Positions 24,316 to 36,437 of a stretch of DNA of 64,000 nucleotides are shown here, in pieces. Location of the stretch: positions 50,844,073-50,908,072 of the forward strand of contig CP136064.1 of assembly GCA_032622095.1 (NCBI GenBank), in the 5' to 3' direction. A program made the translations under genes and the position numbers. Each line of letters starts with the position of its first letter. Within the stretch, counting starts at the first letter, position 1. The DNA is from Siphonodentalium dalli. Its lineage: Eukaryota; Mollusca; Scaphopoda; Gadilida; Siphonodentaliidae. The notes under the pieces are model-generated. The model saw only the letters and a program-made list of their open reading frames with translations. It had not been told where the DNA came from and searched no databases.

Positions 24316-26107
24316 TAGCACGAAAAATTAATTGGTATCTTGACAGATGTGTTATCGGTAAGAGACATGCACCGCTGGTAGAGACTGGGTTTACACAAGC
24401 ATGTTTTTGCAGTAATATATCATTACAAGAAAACCATAGTCAGAAATGGTTACGCCCTTAAGATCATATTTTGTTTTTCGTATGTGTGTATGGTGTGTGC
24501 TTGGTGACGGGGCATGTGAACATATTTTAAAAATCGGACGTGCCAAATTAAAGTTATGATAAGTATATATGATATATGTACACACCACGCGTAACGTATA
24601 CTATGTGTTCACAAAGGGTGCATACGTTCCAATTGGTTGACATGTGCTTCGGTAAACATGTAACGCCCATTGCATTGATACATCAATAACCACACACAAT
24701 CTTCGGTACATGGTTAAAGTACGCAACTACCGAGTACGTTTTAATCACATTTAGTCCTGCACCTCCTACGACATGGCCAGATATGCTTGGCAATGTACAC
24801 CATAAGAGGGCTTAATGAGAATATAATAAATAGTATGTTGAATTGTGAACCGCGCGTACGTTTTCCATACATCTGAAGAAGAGAATCTGGTGCAATCATA
24901 TTAGACACCGCAAACACGCTATTATAATATTACGTAAATCCGACTGAGAAGCCAAAGGCTGAAATCGCCCACATGTGCTGAATCACTGAGTATGTATTAT
25001 GAACCGAAACTTAATCCATACCTCGGATCGTATACGTCCGCTAACTCACAGCCTAACTGTGCCCAAAATATGGATGGAAATAAGAGTAAGATATGCCTAT
25101 AAGTTCACCGGGGCGAATTAATTCGGTCATAAATTATTTGGATATTATCCTCTAGTCCACACGGGGGCAGTCGCATATCAACTTATGTCAGCGTGGGTGA
25201 AATGCAAAGTGGCCATTTAAATTTAAACCTTAAACCCTGCCGGACCAAAGAGTCCACGAGAATGTAGCAATAATAACATGTTAGACATATCACTTCCATA
25301 TTTGCTCACCAAGAAACCCGTCCGGTAGGAATGTAGATATAACAAACTATTTCTGGAACGAAACAAAAGCAGTGTGACATTCTGACCTCGAGGGGTCAAG
25401 GTTAATTTTGTATTGACCACGTTTTATGGGGAATCCATGAAAGTGGTCTGGGAAGCACACGACATAATATGTACACCGCAATAACATGACAGAGAGTGTG
25501 ACTTAAACCCAGACTGATAATGCGTGACTCGAATGATACCTATATACAATGATTGAGAAGCCAATCCAACAGACGCTTGCTGTGTGTAAATGGCCCTTCT
25601 GTCGAAGCAGATCATCCAATTTTGGTATCGCGATGCCCATAAGATGTGAATGAGGAGTCTAACCCGTTATTAGTCTAATCTATCGATCAGTATCGGAAAC
25701 CAATTTTGGCGAGCATTAGTAACGGAAACTGATATACACCAATATAGGCTTATTTAGCCCTTAATTCGGAAAAATGATTAGAGAGCTTGGTGTCCCATTT
25801 CCATCGATCGGTGATGTTATTATGGAGTGCTCTGGAGATCCAATCAAAGGATGCACCACCTCATACACACGTAATATACATCAACGGAAGTTCGAGAGCG
25901 CGCTGACTACGAATCTTTCAATATTGTGAAGTGCTTGCTGTAATTAATTAAAGACATTTTATGTACCTATTTCAGTTAATCAAACTGGTAAGTGCGTTCC
26001 AAGGCACATTGCCCACTGGTTTAATGTAGCATTAAACTAATATTACAGAAAAGTCCAGCCACGCCGATCATACTGTTTTAGAAACGTCATCGTCGTCGTC
26101 GTCGTCG

Positions 26108-26138
<31 letters not shown>

Positions 26139-26584
26139 AATCATCATATTGACAACACGGACTATTAATATATATGGTTTGTCTTATAGCTCATACATAT
26201 AGTCAATTGACCACCCTGTTTGTATTATAACGAGTACGATTGGTGTGCTCGGGTGAGGAGAATGAGGTCACGGTAGGGAGAGAGGGATATCTGCTGCAGA
26301 AGTGCCGTTTTGCCATCACAATTAACTCCGAAATGGAGAGTTATCGTGTAATTATCAACATATAATCACTGAAAATTAAACCATGTGAACATAATTCCTT
26401 TGTTTTTGGAGGCACCTATGGTGTGAAACGCAACGCACCAAACATTTAAAACCTGACAATGACTGTAGCCTATATGTCATTTAAATAATCCAACATGCAT
26501 ATTAAGAAATAATGGTATAGTTATCTAGTAACAGGGGATTACGTGACATAGCATACTTAATGAATTGGACCAGGGTTATGTCAA
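24316..26584. other. No gene; one trinucleotide microsatellite
   Basis: Holds a compound (GTC)n(ATC)n microsatellite at about 26087-26150 and a short block (24880-24965) similar to 15770-15850. No credible ORF or RNA gene. Confidence 0.4.
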
Positions 26585-26940
26585 ACAATGGGTATTGGGG
26601 GTGGCCCAAATCAGTCAAGGGGTCGTGAAAGGGAATGGGTCCTCTATTTGAATCCCTCTGGGATCGACCATTTTGCATCGGGTGTGTGTGTGTGGAGTGT
26701 ATGTTTAGGGTGTGTTGGGGCCACCCTACAGCCAACACCATTTGGGTGACCTAAGTCGATCAAGGAGCGGCGGTCATTAAATTTGTCCATCTGTTTATGG
26801 TATCTTGGGGGCACACTACAACACCCTTTGTGTGACCTATATATGTTAAGGGAATGGAAGTCACCTTCGTATACGCTGAGTACATGTAAGCTGAAAACGG
26901 CGGCCATTTTAAAAACAATTTGCGGCCATTTTGAATATGT
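26585..26940. repeat. Diverged copies of the 5'-end repeat block
   Basis: GGGTGGCCCAAATCAGTCAA, GAATCCCTCTGGGATCGACC and CATTTTGCATCGGG mirror the units at 60-850. At least two more degenerate units follow, ending GGCGGCCATTTTAAA. Overlapping minus-strand ORFs here are repeat artefacts. Confidence 0.5.
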
Positions 26941-27100
26941 CGACCATCATGATTGATTTGTCGGAAACAATGTTCAGTTCAAATTTCATGCTTGCATCAC
27001 AAAGTTAATACACGTTTATTTGTGTATATTCTTGGTTATATTCACGCCATGGTCAGTTTGAACCAAGTATCGTTCCAAATATTAGTCATAGTATTTCCCG

Positions 27101-27569
27101 TATATGTGACCCGCCATATCAAATCCAGTCGTAAGTCGGGATTTTTTTACCCTGTGCCAATGAATTCTCTTATATATGCGAGACGACCATAGGTCGCCTC
27201 GCATATATAAGAGAATGCATTGGCCTAACAATTTTTTACAATTTTAATAATTTTTTCTTGTATTCTTTAACAATTTTATATTTTTACCCATACAGAGTCC
27301 CAGACAAACATGAGCAGACGACACTCTTCTATATGCTTCTATATATGTGTGGGGCTCCCTGCAGGGTAATGGATGTTTTTTATTTTATGTCCTAAAAATT
27401 GTAAGGAACATTTATTTTAAAAAAAATGATAAAAAATTGTTAGGCCAATGCATTCTCTTATATATGCGAGGCGACCTATGGTCGACTCGCATATATAAGA
27501 GAATGCATTGGCACAGGGTAAAAAAAAATCCCAACTTACGACTGGATTTGATATGGCGGGTCACATATA
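27101..27569. mobile_element. TA-flanked carrier with family C module
   Basis: Outer arms TATATGTGACCCGCCATATC...AGTCGTAAGTCGGGATTTTT and their reverse complement are nearly perfect inverted repeats of about 47 bp, unrelated to the TTAACCC arms of the other carriers. Between them, 27150-27518 is a family C module. Its left hairpin follows CCCTGTGCCAATG and its right one precedes GCATTGGCACAGGG. The spacer is longer than in other copies. ORFs of 115-121 codons on both strands run through the inverted repeats and are artefacts. Confidence 0.75.
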
Positions 27570-27935
27570 TAGAACCGAATAAATGGGGAGAGAACCGATT
27601 CCATCGAGAGAGAACCCACACAGACATAAAACTTCGCTGTTTTCGTCGTTGTTGTGACCCGCGCAATGGACTGTTCGTTATTATTGCGTTATTAATGGAC
27701 CACACATTGTGAGGGGAATGGAAAAGTGAATCGTATTTATCACTTAGATGGCCACACAACAGTGAGTTTTACCTGTCAAAACTCCAGCAGGAAACGTAAA
27801 AAAAATAATTCCTGAACCTTCACAAGCCGGCAATAGAATGACTTCCTATAGTGTACAATATACGAACTTTCAGATGGAAGATGTCACGGCAAGATACTGG
27901 GACCAATATAAAACTTGCATCGTTATGAACATATA

Positions 27936-28076
27936 CAGTAATGCCCTAAATAATCGACTCCGTAACCACACTGAGAGCTTTCCGTGAATGGCAACAAACC
28001 ATATTTCCGACTAAATCCTGAAAAATTACCCATAATTCTGCTGTGGTTAAGGAGTCGATTATTTAGGGCATTACTG
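27936..28076. mobile_element. 141 bp Tc1/mariner-type MITE
   Basis: Inverted ends CAGTAATGCCCTAAATAATC and reverse complement, about 27 bp plus, each flanked by TA (27934-27935 and 28077-28078). CAGT-type ends with a TA target duplication are characteristic of Tc1/mariner. Far too short to encode a transposase. Confidence 0.8.
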
Positions 28077-28078
28077 TA

Positions 28079-30179
28079 GACAAAATAACTTCTGGCGAAA
28101 AATTATCGATTGGGAAGATCCGTTTGCTAGCACGAAAGGATCCGTGGAACGATCCTGTTTGGGCTCGCAAGGGAAATGAAATGAATTGCCTTCGAATAAA
28201 AGTGGCAGGGCCACATACCGTGTGACCTCTACGTCTTGGATGCACCAAAATGTTTATAGTATGACAACGTATCACATAATTATACCTTTGGGAGGGCAGG
28301 CGCGCCATATTTCTCTAAGCTCACATTAACTGTTTCCGAATGTATAACTTGAATTCACCACTGCGTGCATTAGACCGATTTATTTTGACAGACTAGCATT
28401 GATAATATGCGCAATGACGGAACTCGTCTGACGTTTTCTCGCCCATCTTGATACTTTAATTAAAACTTAGGTATGATTTCTTTCTTGGGGCGAGATAGAT
28501 TATGCAATTTCGTTTAGTGCTAGAAATAGCAATAAAACTCAAGTGGGCTCGTCTGTATATGGAGGATTGCTGATTCATATGTCTGTATTCATCTATCTCA
28601 TTCATCCATTGAGTAATATGCGTCTGAAGACGTGCATCGGGAACCAAATATAGCATTTAGATGTTCGTTTAAAAGAATTGAGAAGTTAAATCGCAGAAAG
28701 TAGTTAATAATGTAGTTAATTCACAAAGTTTCTGCGTTAAATTAACGGTGCCCGACAACCTTTCGGTACATCCGGCGAGATGAATAGCATATTAGGTCGT
28801 TATAAGCCAGCCGCTAATGGCTGGTTGTTATAACGAACCAAAGCCAACGCTTTGTGTCATATGTAAGCTATATATGATTTTGTGATGTCACCAATTATTA
28901 TATAATACGACGCTATATACTATTTTGAAGCGATCGGACCACGTTTGTCGCTAGCAGATCGGTGGGCTTAAAACATTAAATTAAGTCGTAATCGGAAAAT
29001 CGTGTTAGGTGTCTTCGATGCAATTGCCGGTATTCCAAAATAAGCTATCGGAATTATGAACATTTTAAGTATTTATTTATTTATTAACAGTTATTATCAA
29101 TAAATAAGTTCATAATTTAGTACGTTTGTTAGCTGAAAACCAGTTACGACATCATGATGTCATTTGTCTTGGCGGGCCAGAATCCAGACAAGGATTCAAT
29201 TGTCATGTCGTACACTGTGAACAAATACCATATTCCTATGGCACACTGTGCTATATTTTTTCTGAAGGACGCTACGTAATATATCTATACATCAAATTGT
29301 CGTAATTTTACATCATGTGGCAATCAAATCTGCTAGAGATTCCCGCTTGGGGAAACGTTGACCAATCAAATCCAGCCATGCAACGAGTGTTCCTGTACGT
29401 ATGGCCGCGTACGTGAATAATGGATACAACTGATAACAATAAAATCCACAGATATTTACATATTATATTACTTATGGCAAGTTATGCTTGTACTCATGTA
29501 GCGCAAAATGCATTTCGGTATAATAATTGCGTTCCGGATTTTACTTGTCATCCACTACTTAGCTGTTCTTCTTAAATAGTCGTGACTTTTAGTACCTATC
29601 GATTTGGGTAATCTCACGTTTATTTTCACAACATATTGACAAAAGTTTTGGATAAAAACTATTTTACGGTGCTGGAATATGTCCAGACTGCCTGCGTTCG
29701 GTTTCTATGTGAATCAGACACTATACATACATTCACCGACCGAGGGCTTTAAATTTGTATAATCATCGGTACGTTATGTCGAAACGTGACTTTGTGGTTG
29801 CATTAGCACATTACTGAAGCCATCCATTCGACAAGCATAAAGCACTTGAAGTATGTTCCAAATATCCCCCACTTAGACTGATATACTGAAAGAACTATTC
29901 AGGATCAAAAGTAAATATAGGTCTCTAAGTGTATCGAACTGGCACTGAAATTCGTAAATGCAAACAAAAACACATGCACCCCTTAAAGAGAGTACATATT
30001 ATATGTGACTGCAGCTGAAGCTCAAGTCAGTTACGGACCCAAAAGTTGGAGATAATTATGCAAAACAGTGCATATCCATTGCCAATACAACAAACTGCCA
30101 AAACTCAGTGCGTATTATATTTAAATGTATCAAGAGCCATAAATAAATGTTTTATAACATTGACTTCGACATTACATCT
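28079..30179. other. No gene; two small hairpins
   Basis: A dyad at about 28797-28842 pairs CGTTATAA-CCAGCC with GGCTGG-TTATAACG. Another at about 29050-29118 pairs AATTATGAAC...TATTTATT with its complement. No convincing ORF. The far right may hold further eroded LINE sequence leading into the next feature. Confidence 0.4.
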
Positions 30180-30561
30180 AGTGTAAAGGACTAAAAATTG
30201 GTACTCAATGATGTCATTATCAAGAAATGGCAACTTAAGTAGGACATGAGCACAATTGTGAGGCACACACATGAACTATTTCCTGAAGTTTCCTCACATA
30301 TACACGTACGATATCTGCCTCCTACGTGTGATAAGAAAACTGAAGTTCAAATGAACAGACTTACCTTAGGCCACCGCACTGTTAAACCGCGACATTTATA
30401 AAATGAATATTGTGGACTCGCCTAACTGTCTTTGTGGCGAAACCAGCCCAATAAGACATTTTCTATATGACTGTACACACAGGCAACATTTGTATATACA
30501 GATTAGTGAAATATTTAATTCTGAGTTCAAGATGATGAGTTTCCATCTTATTATGACATAA
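30180..30561 (+). pseudogene. Decayed LINE protein tail with zinc knuckle
   Basis: In frame with 30192, a KKWQLK-type stretch with stops at 30192-30194 and 30240-30242 is followed by HELFPEVSSH and the conserved LTLGH motif. A +1 frameshift near 30390 leads to YKMNIVDSPNC and a CX1CX7HX4C knuckle (CLCGETSPIRHFLYDC), ending at TAA 30559-30561. This order (W..W, then (R/L)xGH, then DSPxCxCGxxxxxxHFLxxC) is the tail found after RNase H in I/Jockey-like LINE proteins. It differs from the LINE at 19.4-20.6 kb, so two LINE lineages are present. No catalytic domain is visible upstream. Confidence 0.7.
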
Positions 30562-30879
30562 ACAGTTTACTTGTACATAATTCATAAAGCAATGCTATCA
30601 ATATGCGGTCATAGATTTCATCAGAAATTCTAAATTCAACATCAGATACAATACTAAACTTCACACTCTTTCCATGACAACATTCTATCTCAAAACACCG
30701 TGATAAGTACCCAGAGGACAAGCACCCGAGTTTCTCATCACCACCCGAGACTTTTAGAAGTGACGACAGAAGCAAACAAACAAACAATTCGTCTGCATCT
30801 TCGAGATTTGAATCGGTCGTTGTAACAGTGTTGTAACTGTTCCATGGTGACAAAACACAGATAATTCAAGAGGAAACAT

Positions 30880-31278
30880 GCACCGGAATAATTCACAAGA
30901 GCTTTGATGTGACCAATGGCTAGTGATTACGGTCTACGTGATCGACAATATCAACAATAACAACAACAGTCACTGACACAATTTATTGACTCGAACTGTC
31001 TTTATATAATAGACAGTCAATAAGACTAAGTTTAAATGATAACGCCGTGATATACGCATGGATTATTCACCGAGTAGCGACAACAACAACAATTCACGAG
31101 AGCTTTGATATCAACCACTAGTGACTGCGGGACAAGCTTATTCTGATGCTGACAGTAACAACAACAGTCACTCATGATGAGTCATTCACAATTGAGTGAA
31201 TAGAACATTCCGCAACACACTGATGATGGCGTGATATACACACATGCGGTCAGATGCTCGTAGCCCGTTTATATATAA
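30880..31278. repeat. Two diverged copies of a roughly 190 bp unit
   Basis: Both units share (A/G)GGA(A/T)TATTCAC, ACAA(C)GAGCTTTGAT, AACAACAACAGTCACT and TTTATATATAATAGA. No ORF crosses them convincingly. They abut the 2.2 kb element that starts at 31281. Confidence 0.5.
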
Positions 31279-31939
31279 TAGAGACCTTTCGCAAAACTCA
31301 CGTTTACGATTACGGATACGGATAGGGTACTACGTCACCAACATTTGTGTACTTTCTAATCGCTGTCGTATTTTACTATCCGTAATAACGGTTACGATTT
31401 CATGGTTTCTAATAAGCTCAAATAACACCTGAAATTTATTTTCTTCAATATATCACTTTACTCCGTTCGAGACTGTATATGTATATCATGTAAACCATCC
31501 AGTTATATTGAGCTACGACCTCGGTGTGCTGTTTAGATTGGCAATCACTCTACTCGTCGTCGTGAATCTCGAGCTTCCCGCGAAATAAGATCGCTATTCA
31601 CAACGGATAGTCATCGCTGGCTGCGACACAAAACTTTGCAGTAATATATAGAAGTGCACTATGAAACCAGTCGCCAAAAATACACGACTGACATGGATAT
31701 GGTTGTACTAAAAGACTAGTTGGCACACCCACCGACATCACCGTGTCGACTATGTTTCTATTTGATATGACCAAATCAGAAGTGATGCACATCAGCGAGC
31801 ACACCAACCTTATGTCGGATTTCCTAAACCCAAAGAGGTGATAGGCCTGGATAGGATAGGATATTTTATTTCCAATACACATACACAGAGACGTGGCGAC
31901 AGGGGGGTTTGGGGGGGGGGGCTGTCTCACCCCCAACTT

Positions 31940-32600
31940 GGGTCAAAATTTTCAACAGTTGGAAATTTCATACCTGACACAACATTAGTTGGAAATTTCA
32001 CACCAACAATAGGTTGAAAATGTTGTTGTAGTTTGATTTTCAAACAATTTATTGTGGGAAGTTTATTATTTTTGGACCAATATTTGCATATTTTCCTTCT
32101 TTTGATAACAATTTTGGACTGAAATGGCCATCAGTTAGAAATTTTCCAACCTTAGGGGTGTCGGGTTGGAAATTTCTAATACTTGGAAAGCTTGTGTCCT
32201 GGTCCCTCCCCGTGGCCAGTCAAAAACTTCTAGTTAACTTAAGAAAATAATATTGTCCTACATTTGGTGAAAATTGTCACTGGAATTGTCGTCAGTTGGA
32301 AATTTCCAACTCTATGAATGCTTGAGGCTAGTCTAGATGCCAGGATTTTGCGATTTTCTTGTTCAGGTTGCAAAATTTGTCCTGGTCCCTCCCCGTGGCC
32401 AATAAAAAACTGCTAATGAGTTTATGAAAACAATACTTTACTACATTTGGTTAAAATTGTTGACTGAAAATTTCCAAACTAAGGGAGAGTATGAATTTTC
32501 TCACACCGGGCCGAACAACCATGGTCGGCCCGGTGTGTCCTGGTCTATTGCCCGTAGTGGTGTGCATTTGTCTGGGGTTAGACCACTAGATGTTAGGATT
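31940..32600. repeat. TTGGAAATTTC-rich diverged repeats
   Basis: Roughly 190-200 bp units share AGTTGGAAATTTC, GTCCTGGTCCCTCCCCGTGG and AAAACT(T/G)CTA. A related inverted stretch lies at 34030-34450, where the reverse complement carries ATTGGAAAATTC, GACTGAAATTGCCATC and TCTAGATGCTAGGATT. Origin unknown. Confidence 0.5.
32502..32537. repeat. GC-rich hairpin
   Basis: CACACCGGGCCGA pairs with TCGGCCCGGTGTG (13 bp stem, short loop). It stands out in AT-rich surroundings within the TTGGAAATTTC repeat region. Confidence 0.7.
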
Positions 32601-33709
32601 TGTGCAATTTTCAGGTTCAAAATATATGAATATTATCATACCGGGTAGATAGAACCATGGTTTATAAATAGGCTATTAGGCCTGTGAACACTTATAGGTG
32701 CAATGAGGGAATGAAATTTTGCAAAAACCTTTGGTCTGATTCAAAGGGTGTTTTGATTTGATTCAAGGCGGGGTGAAAAGGGAATTATGCACGACCTTGT
32801 CTCTGGTTTGATTCAAGGGCTGGGGGTGCAGATGGAATTATCAAGGTGGACACCCCCAACGGAGACCCTCTAGCCACGTCCCTGCACATACATATTACAT
32901 AATAATGATGACAATTATGGATAATTCTGTCGTATATTGTGGGCGATGGCATAATCTGGCGAGACTGTCCTGCCGAAATCGAATTGAAATGAAATTGCGG
33001 ACTGAAAGGGTCTTGAAGTGGCAGCGTCGTTGTTGATGTGGGGTCCAAATTTATGAACCCCTCTTCCCCCATCAGCATAACGTCTATCAGGTCATCCATG
33101 ATAACAACGAACTGAATATCCACCACATATGACCTGGCATTTATACCTGTATTTCCATAATATATCATGAGCATCCCGGGCCGTACCTTGTAACTGGTCG
33201 AATTATTGACAATATAAACAGGTCATTATTATCGCATTGTTGCAAATGAGACGATATGTGAAGTATTAAGGGACTGTATACCAAACACACGCTTTGATTT
33301 GTAAAAGTGGCACGAAATAATGATGGTAAGTGTTCGTCAAAACTCTTACGCGTAGTCGTTTTGCGAAAGGACTTTTTGGCCATACGGATAGACTTACGAC
33401 TACGAATAGCTATCCGTATTCGTAATCGTAAACGTGAGGATGCGAAAGGTCTCTAATCATGGGTATTTACGAGAAATACACAATTAAAACACACTCCACA
33501 GTTTGGATCGATGAGCCTTGCCCTGTGTATTTTGATGTTGCGTTTTTTGACAATCTGTCTTCCGTATCATTCCTGCAACACAAGTATTGTCTTACTTGCA
33601 GCACGACGTTGTCGTGTGATCGCCACGGAGGCGATTTCATTCAGAGTATGGTCAATATATTGCCGCCAGTGCAGTGTATTCTCGGATAGAAAACAAATAG
33701 GCCTATGCC

Positions 33710-34025
33710 GAAAGCAGAAACTAAATCGCGAGGGGGGGGGGGGGGCACCCCTGGTAAATTGAGTCTGGGATGTTTGGCACTCGGGACTTGGCCAGAGGGT
33801 GTTCGCTGGGGTGGTTTCCACCTTGGAATTTCCAACTGCACCCCACCCCATTGAACCACGCCAAACTCACAAGTTTGCGTAATTCAATTAGCACACCCCC
33901 GGTGATTTGATTTTTCCCAAATGTTCCCTCACAGACTACTATATGGTAGCCTATTCTAAATGGACCAGTAGTCTTGTGGCCACTGGTCATGCAGGGGGGG
34001 GGGGGTGAAAAGGATGGTTCGGCCC
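33710..34025. repeat. Poly-G tract-bounded segment
   Basis: Opens with a 14-15 nt G run at about 33732 and closes with TGCAGG plus a G run at about 33992. ORFs on the minus strand are proline-rich because of the runs and are not credible. Confidence 0.4.
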
Positions 34026-34440
34026 AGTATGAGATTAAAAACTCCTAACATATTGTGGTATAACGCTAGACAAATTTACACCCAGATTTATTTTTTCTTA
34101 AATTAATTACCAAGTAACTACTGGCAAGGGCACAGAACACACGGGTCGGCCGATGTGAGAACATTTTGAAAATATGAACATGAAAATTTGACAATCCTAG
34201 CATCTAGACTAGCCTCGAACTTTCCAATTCGGGGAAATTTGTAACCTGACACTCACCCTTAGGTTTGAAAATTGCCAACGGATGGCAATTTCAGTCCAGA
34301 ATTTTGCAAATGAAAGGGAAATAAATATGCAAATGTTGGTATAAAAACAACAAATTCGTCACTAAGAAATTGTTGGAAAATCGAACTACGAGAACAATTT
34401 AAACCTAATTTTTGGTGTGAATTTTCCAATTAATGTTGCA

Positions 34441-34760
34441 TTAGGTTTGACTACAGTTTGGGGGGGGGGTAAGACCCCTGCATAACCACCCCTGTCGACA
34501 CGTACCTGCTTGGCACCCCATGCTAAGAGCGCGGTCTTGCATACATTGAAGACGATATATTATCGATACTAAATTATGTTGGTTGGCACCCGGGGAGGAG
34601 TAAGGGGCTACATCCCCACCCCTGTCTGGGAGGGATAGCCACCCCGCGTCGGTGAAATTTGCGATGGTCAACCCGGTAGCTAAAGCCCCCCCCCCCCCGT
34701 CGGGGAATCGTATAGCCCCTGCGTCGGGGATATCCTTGGCGCCACCCCTGTTTGAAATCA
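34441..34760. repeat. CCCCTG/CAGGGG imperfect short repeats
   Basis: Repeated blocks such as ATAGCCCCTGCGTCGGGGAT and CCACCCCTGTC, with G and C runs. Two overlapping minus-strand ORFs (71 and 106 codons) arise from this GC-rich repetition. Confidence 0.45.
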
Positions 34761-34890
34761 TATAGAACTTTTAAAGGAGAAGACCACATATGGAGCAGAA
34801 ATCGTGGCGAAATGAGCTCTCACAACCACAAAACTACAAAAAAGACATCCCAATAAACCCAAATTAGATGCAGTCGCATATCTTCTATCT

Positions 34891-34922
34891 TCTATCTCAT
34901 ATATATTTTGAAGACCTCTGTT

Positions 34923-34958
<36 letters not shown>

Positions 34959-35177
34959 ATTTATACAAATCTACGATTCTCGACCGATCGGGACGAAACT
35001 TGGTACGTGTGTGTAGTTTGACCTGGCGGTGAACGTTGTCGTATTGGCGAGCCCGTGCGACACCAGCTTCGCGCATGCGCAGACGAGATCTCGGAAACGG
35101 GTAGAGCTATCGACTTGAAATTTGGTTTTTGAATAGCCCGGATGAATAGCCCGGACAACGTCGGGCTCATCGGCTAG
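34891..35177 (+). mobile_element. Helentron-like element, one core repeat
   Basis: Starts TCTATCTCATATATATTTTG, then a (GTCT)n tract, then the block ACGATTCTCGACCGATCGGG. One core follows with GCGCATGCGC at 35071-35080. It ends with GCCCGGACAACGTCGGGC hairpin, CATCGG and CTAG before T. Structure as in the 51.8 kb cluster, but with a single core. Confidence 0.7.
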
Positions 35178-35360
35178 TACTATATATTTTGAGAACTCCG
35201 TGTATTCGAGAGATAGCCCACACCCTCCGGACCTCAATGATATGATCGTGAATGAGTATTGATATACCCCACTAAACTTTGACAAACACCAGTAATGGTG
35301 TGTAGATCATTTACATATCTCTCCTATATATTTTGATACAATCTATCTAATTTACATATC

Positions 35361-35725
35361 TCTCTTATATATTTATGTTTGTGTGTATGTGTGTGTGTGT
35401 GGGTACTTCATACAAATCTACGATTCTCGACCGATCGGGACGAAACTTGGTACGTATGTGTAGTTTGACCAGGCGATGGTCGTTGTCGTATTGGCGAGCC
35501 AGTGCGACGCCCGTGCAGCGCATGCGCAGACGAGATCCCGGAAACGGGTGGAGCTATCGACTTGAAATTTGCTATGTGAATGTATCTTGCGCCGGGTACA
35601 AATTGTATCGGGTCGCCGAGCCCGTGCGACGCCCGTGCAGCGCATGCGCAGACGAGATCTCGGAAACGGGTGGAGCTATCGACTTGAAATTTGTTATGTG
35701 AATGTATCTTGTGAATGTATCTCTT
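35361..35725 (+). mobile_element. Helentron-like element, two cores, 3' end lost
   Basis: Starts TCTCTTATATATTTATG with a GT-rich tract, then the ACGATTCTCGACCGATCGGG block and two core repeats (GCGCATGCGC at 35518 and 35640). The sequence drops out after GTGAATGTATCT, without hairpin or CTAG, so it is 3'-truncated. Confidence 0.65.
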
Positions 35726-36240
35726 GTGAGACTTTGGATATTGGTTGAAATTGCCATCTGATTGTATAATGCTTGTACTCTGCTATAATGCTTGCCCCAT
35801 CAAACATTGTTACCTAAAACAACGGAACATTAGTTCGTATAATGATGAAGTATAATCTATACACCCATCATATTATTTATGGAAATGTCTGAGATACGAT
35901 GTGTTTGCCCCATTCTGTGTCGGTCGAACATAATATTTGTGGTGTAAGTGTTAAGTCTACAGTATAGTAAAATACAGTGTACTGTAATGTTTCGGTAAAA
36001 CCGTTAACTATACGATATAAGAAAATATGATGTACTCTTTATTTCTCGCCAATCATAGTATATGACTGGCAAATGTACTGCCGGTAACATACCGTAAAAT
36101 TTATGTCCTATATTTTACAATATGGCCTAAAATGTCAGCATTATATCTTAAATGCGGTACACATTGATAGAAAAAATCCATTGTGTCATTTGAATTTAAA
36201 CTGAAGTCTTGTTAATTTAGATCAATTTCATAATAAATAA
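35726..36240. other. No recognisable gene
   Basis: AT-rich, with several TACAGT/ACTGTA motifs near 35958-36000 that may be remnants of a terminal-inverted-repeat element. Confidence 0.3.
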
Positions 36241-36437
36241 AATCCCTAATTTTACGGCACAATGTGCTGATAATTTTGCTGCCATCACGTTTGGTATAAA
36301 AATATGGAATTTCCGTAAAATAATTGTTTACGCATGCATTTTAATAGCAAATGTGTAAAAAAAAAAAAAATTCGGCTATTCCGGCTAAAAGTGATGGCAG
36401 CAAAATTGCCAGCACATTGTGGCGTAAAATAACGGAT
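36241..36437. mobile_element. Roughly 200 bp MITE with 48 bp inverted ends
   Basis: TTTTACGGCACAATGTGCTG...TTTTGCTGCCATCAC is mirrored by GTGATGGCAGCAAAA...CAGCACATTGTGGCGTAAAA. The short interior includes an A14 tract. Target duplication not resolved. Confidence 0.6.

Larger units (their letters stand above)
31281..33453. mobile_element. 2.17 kb element with roughly 45 bp inverted ends
   Basis: Left end GAGACCTTTCGCAAAACTCA continues into CGTTTACGATTACGGATACG. The right end is its reverse complement with a few changes. TA lies directly outside both ends (31279-31280 and 33454-33455). TACGGATAG/CTATCCGTA motifs repeat just inside both ends. The interior holds G runs (near 31905), TTGGAAATTTC repeats and a hairpin, with no recognisable transposase. 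The 129-codon minus ORF at 32785-33174 has no motif I recognise. Confidence 0.65.

Noticed and set aside
27347-27759. ORFs of 121 (plus) and 115 (minus) codons
   Set aside because: Both run through the inverted repeats of the carrier at 27101-27569 and mirror each other.
30551-30853. 100-codon minus ORF with acidic and Leu-rich composition
   Set aside because: No recognisable motif. It lies directly after the LINE tail on the other strand, with no supporting codon or splice signal.
32785-33174. 129-codon minus ORF as a host exon or transposase
   Set aside because: No known motif, no flanking splice signals seen, and one end is in repeat sequence shared with 32.8 kb.
33567-33990. Overlapping proline-rich minus ORFs
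   Set aside because: Composition follows from G/C homopolymer runs; three overlapping frames.
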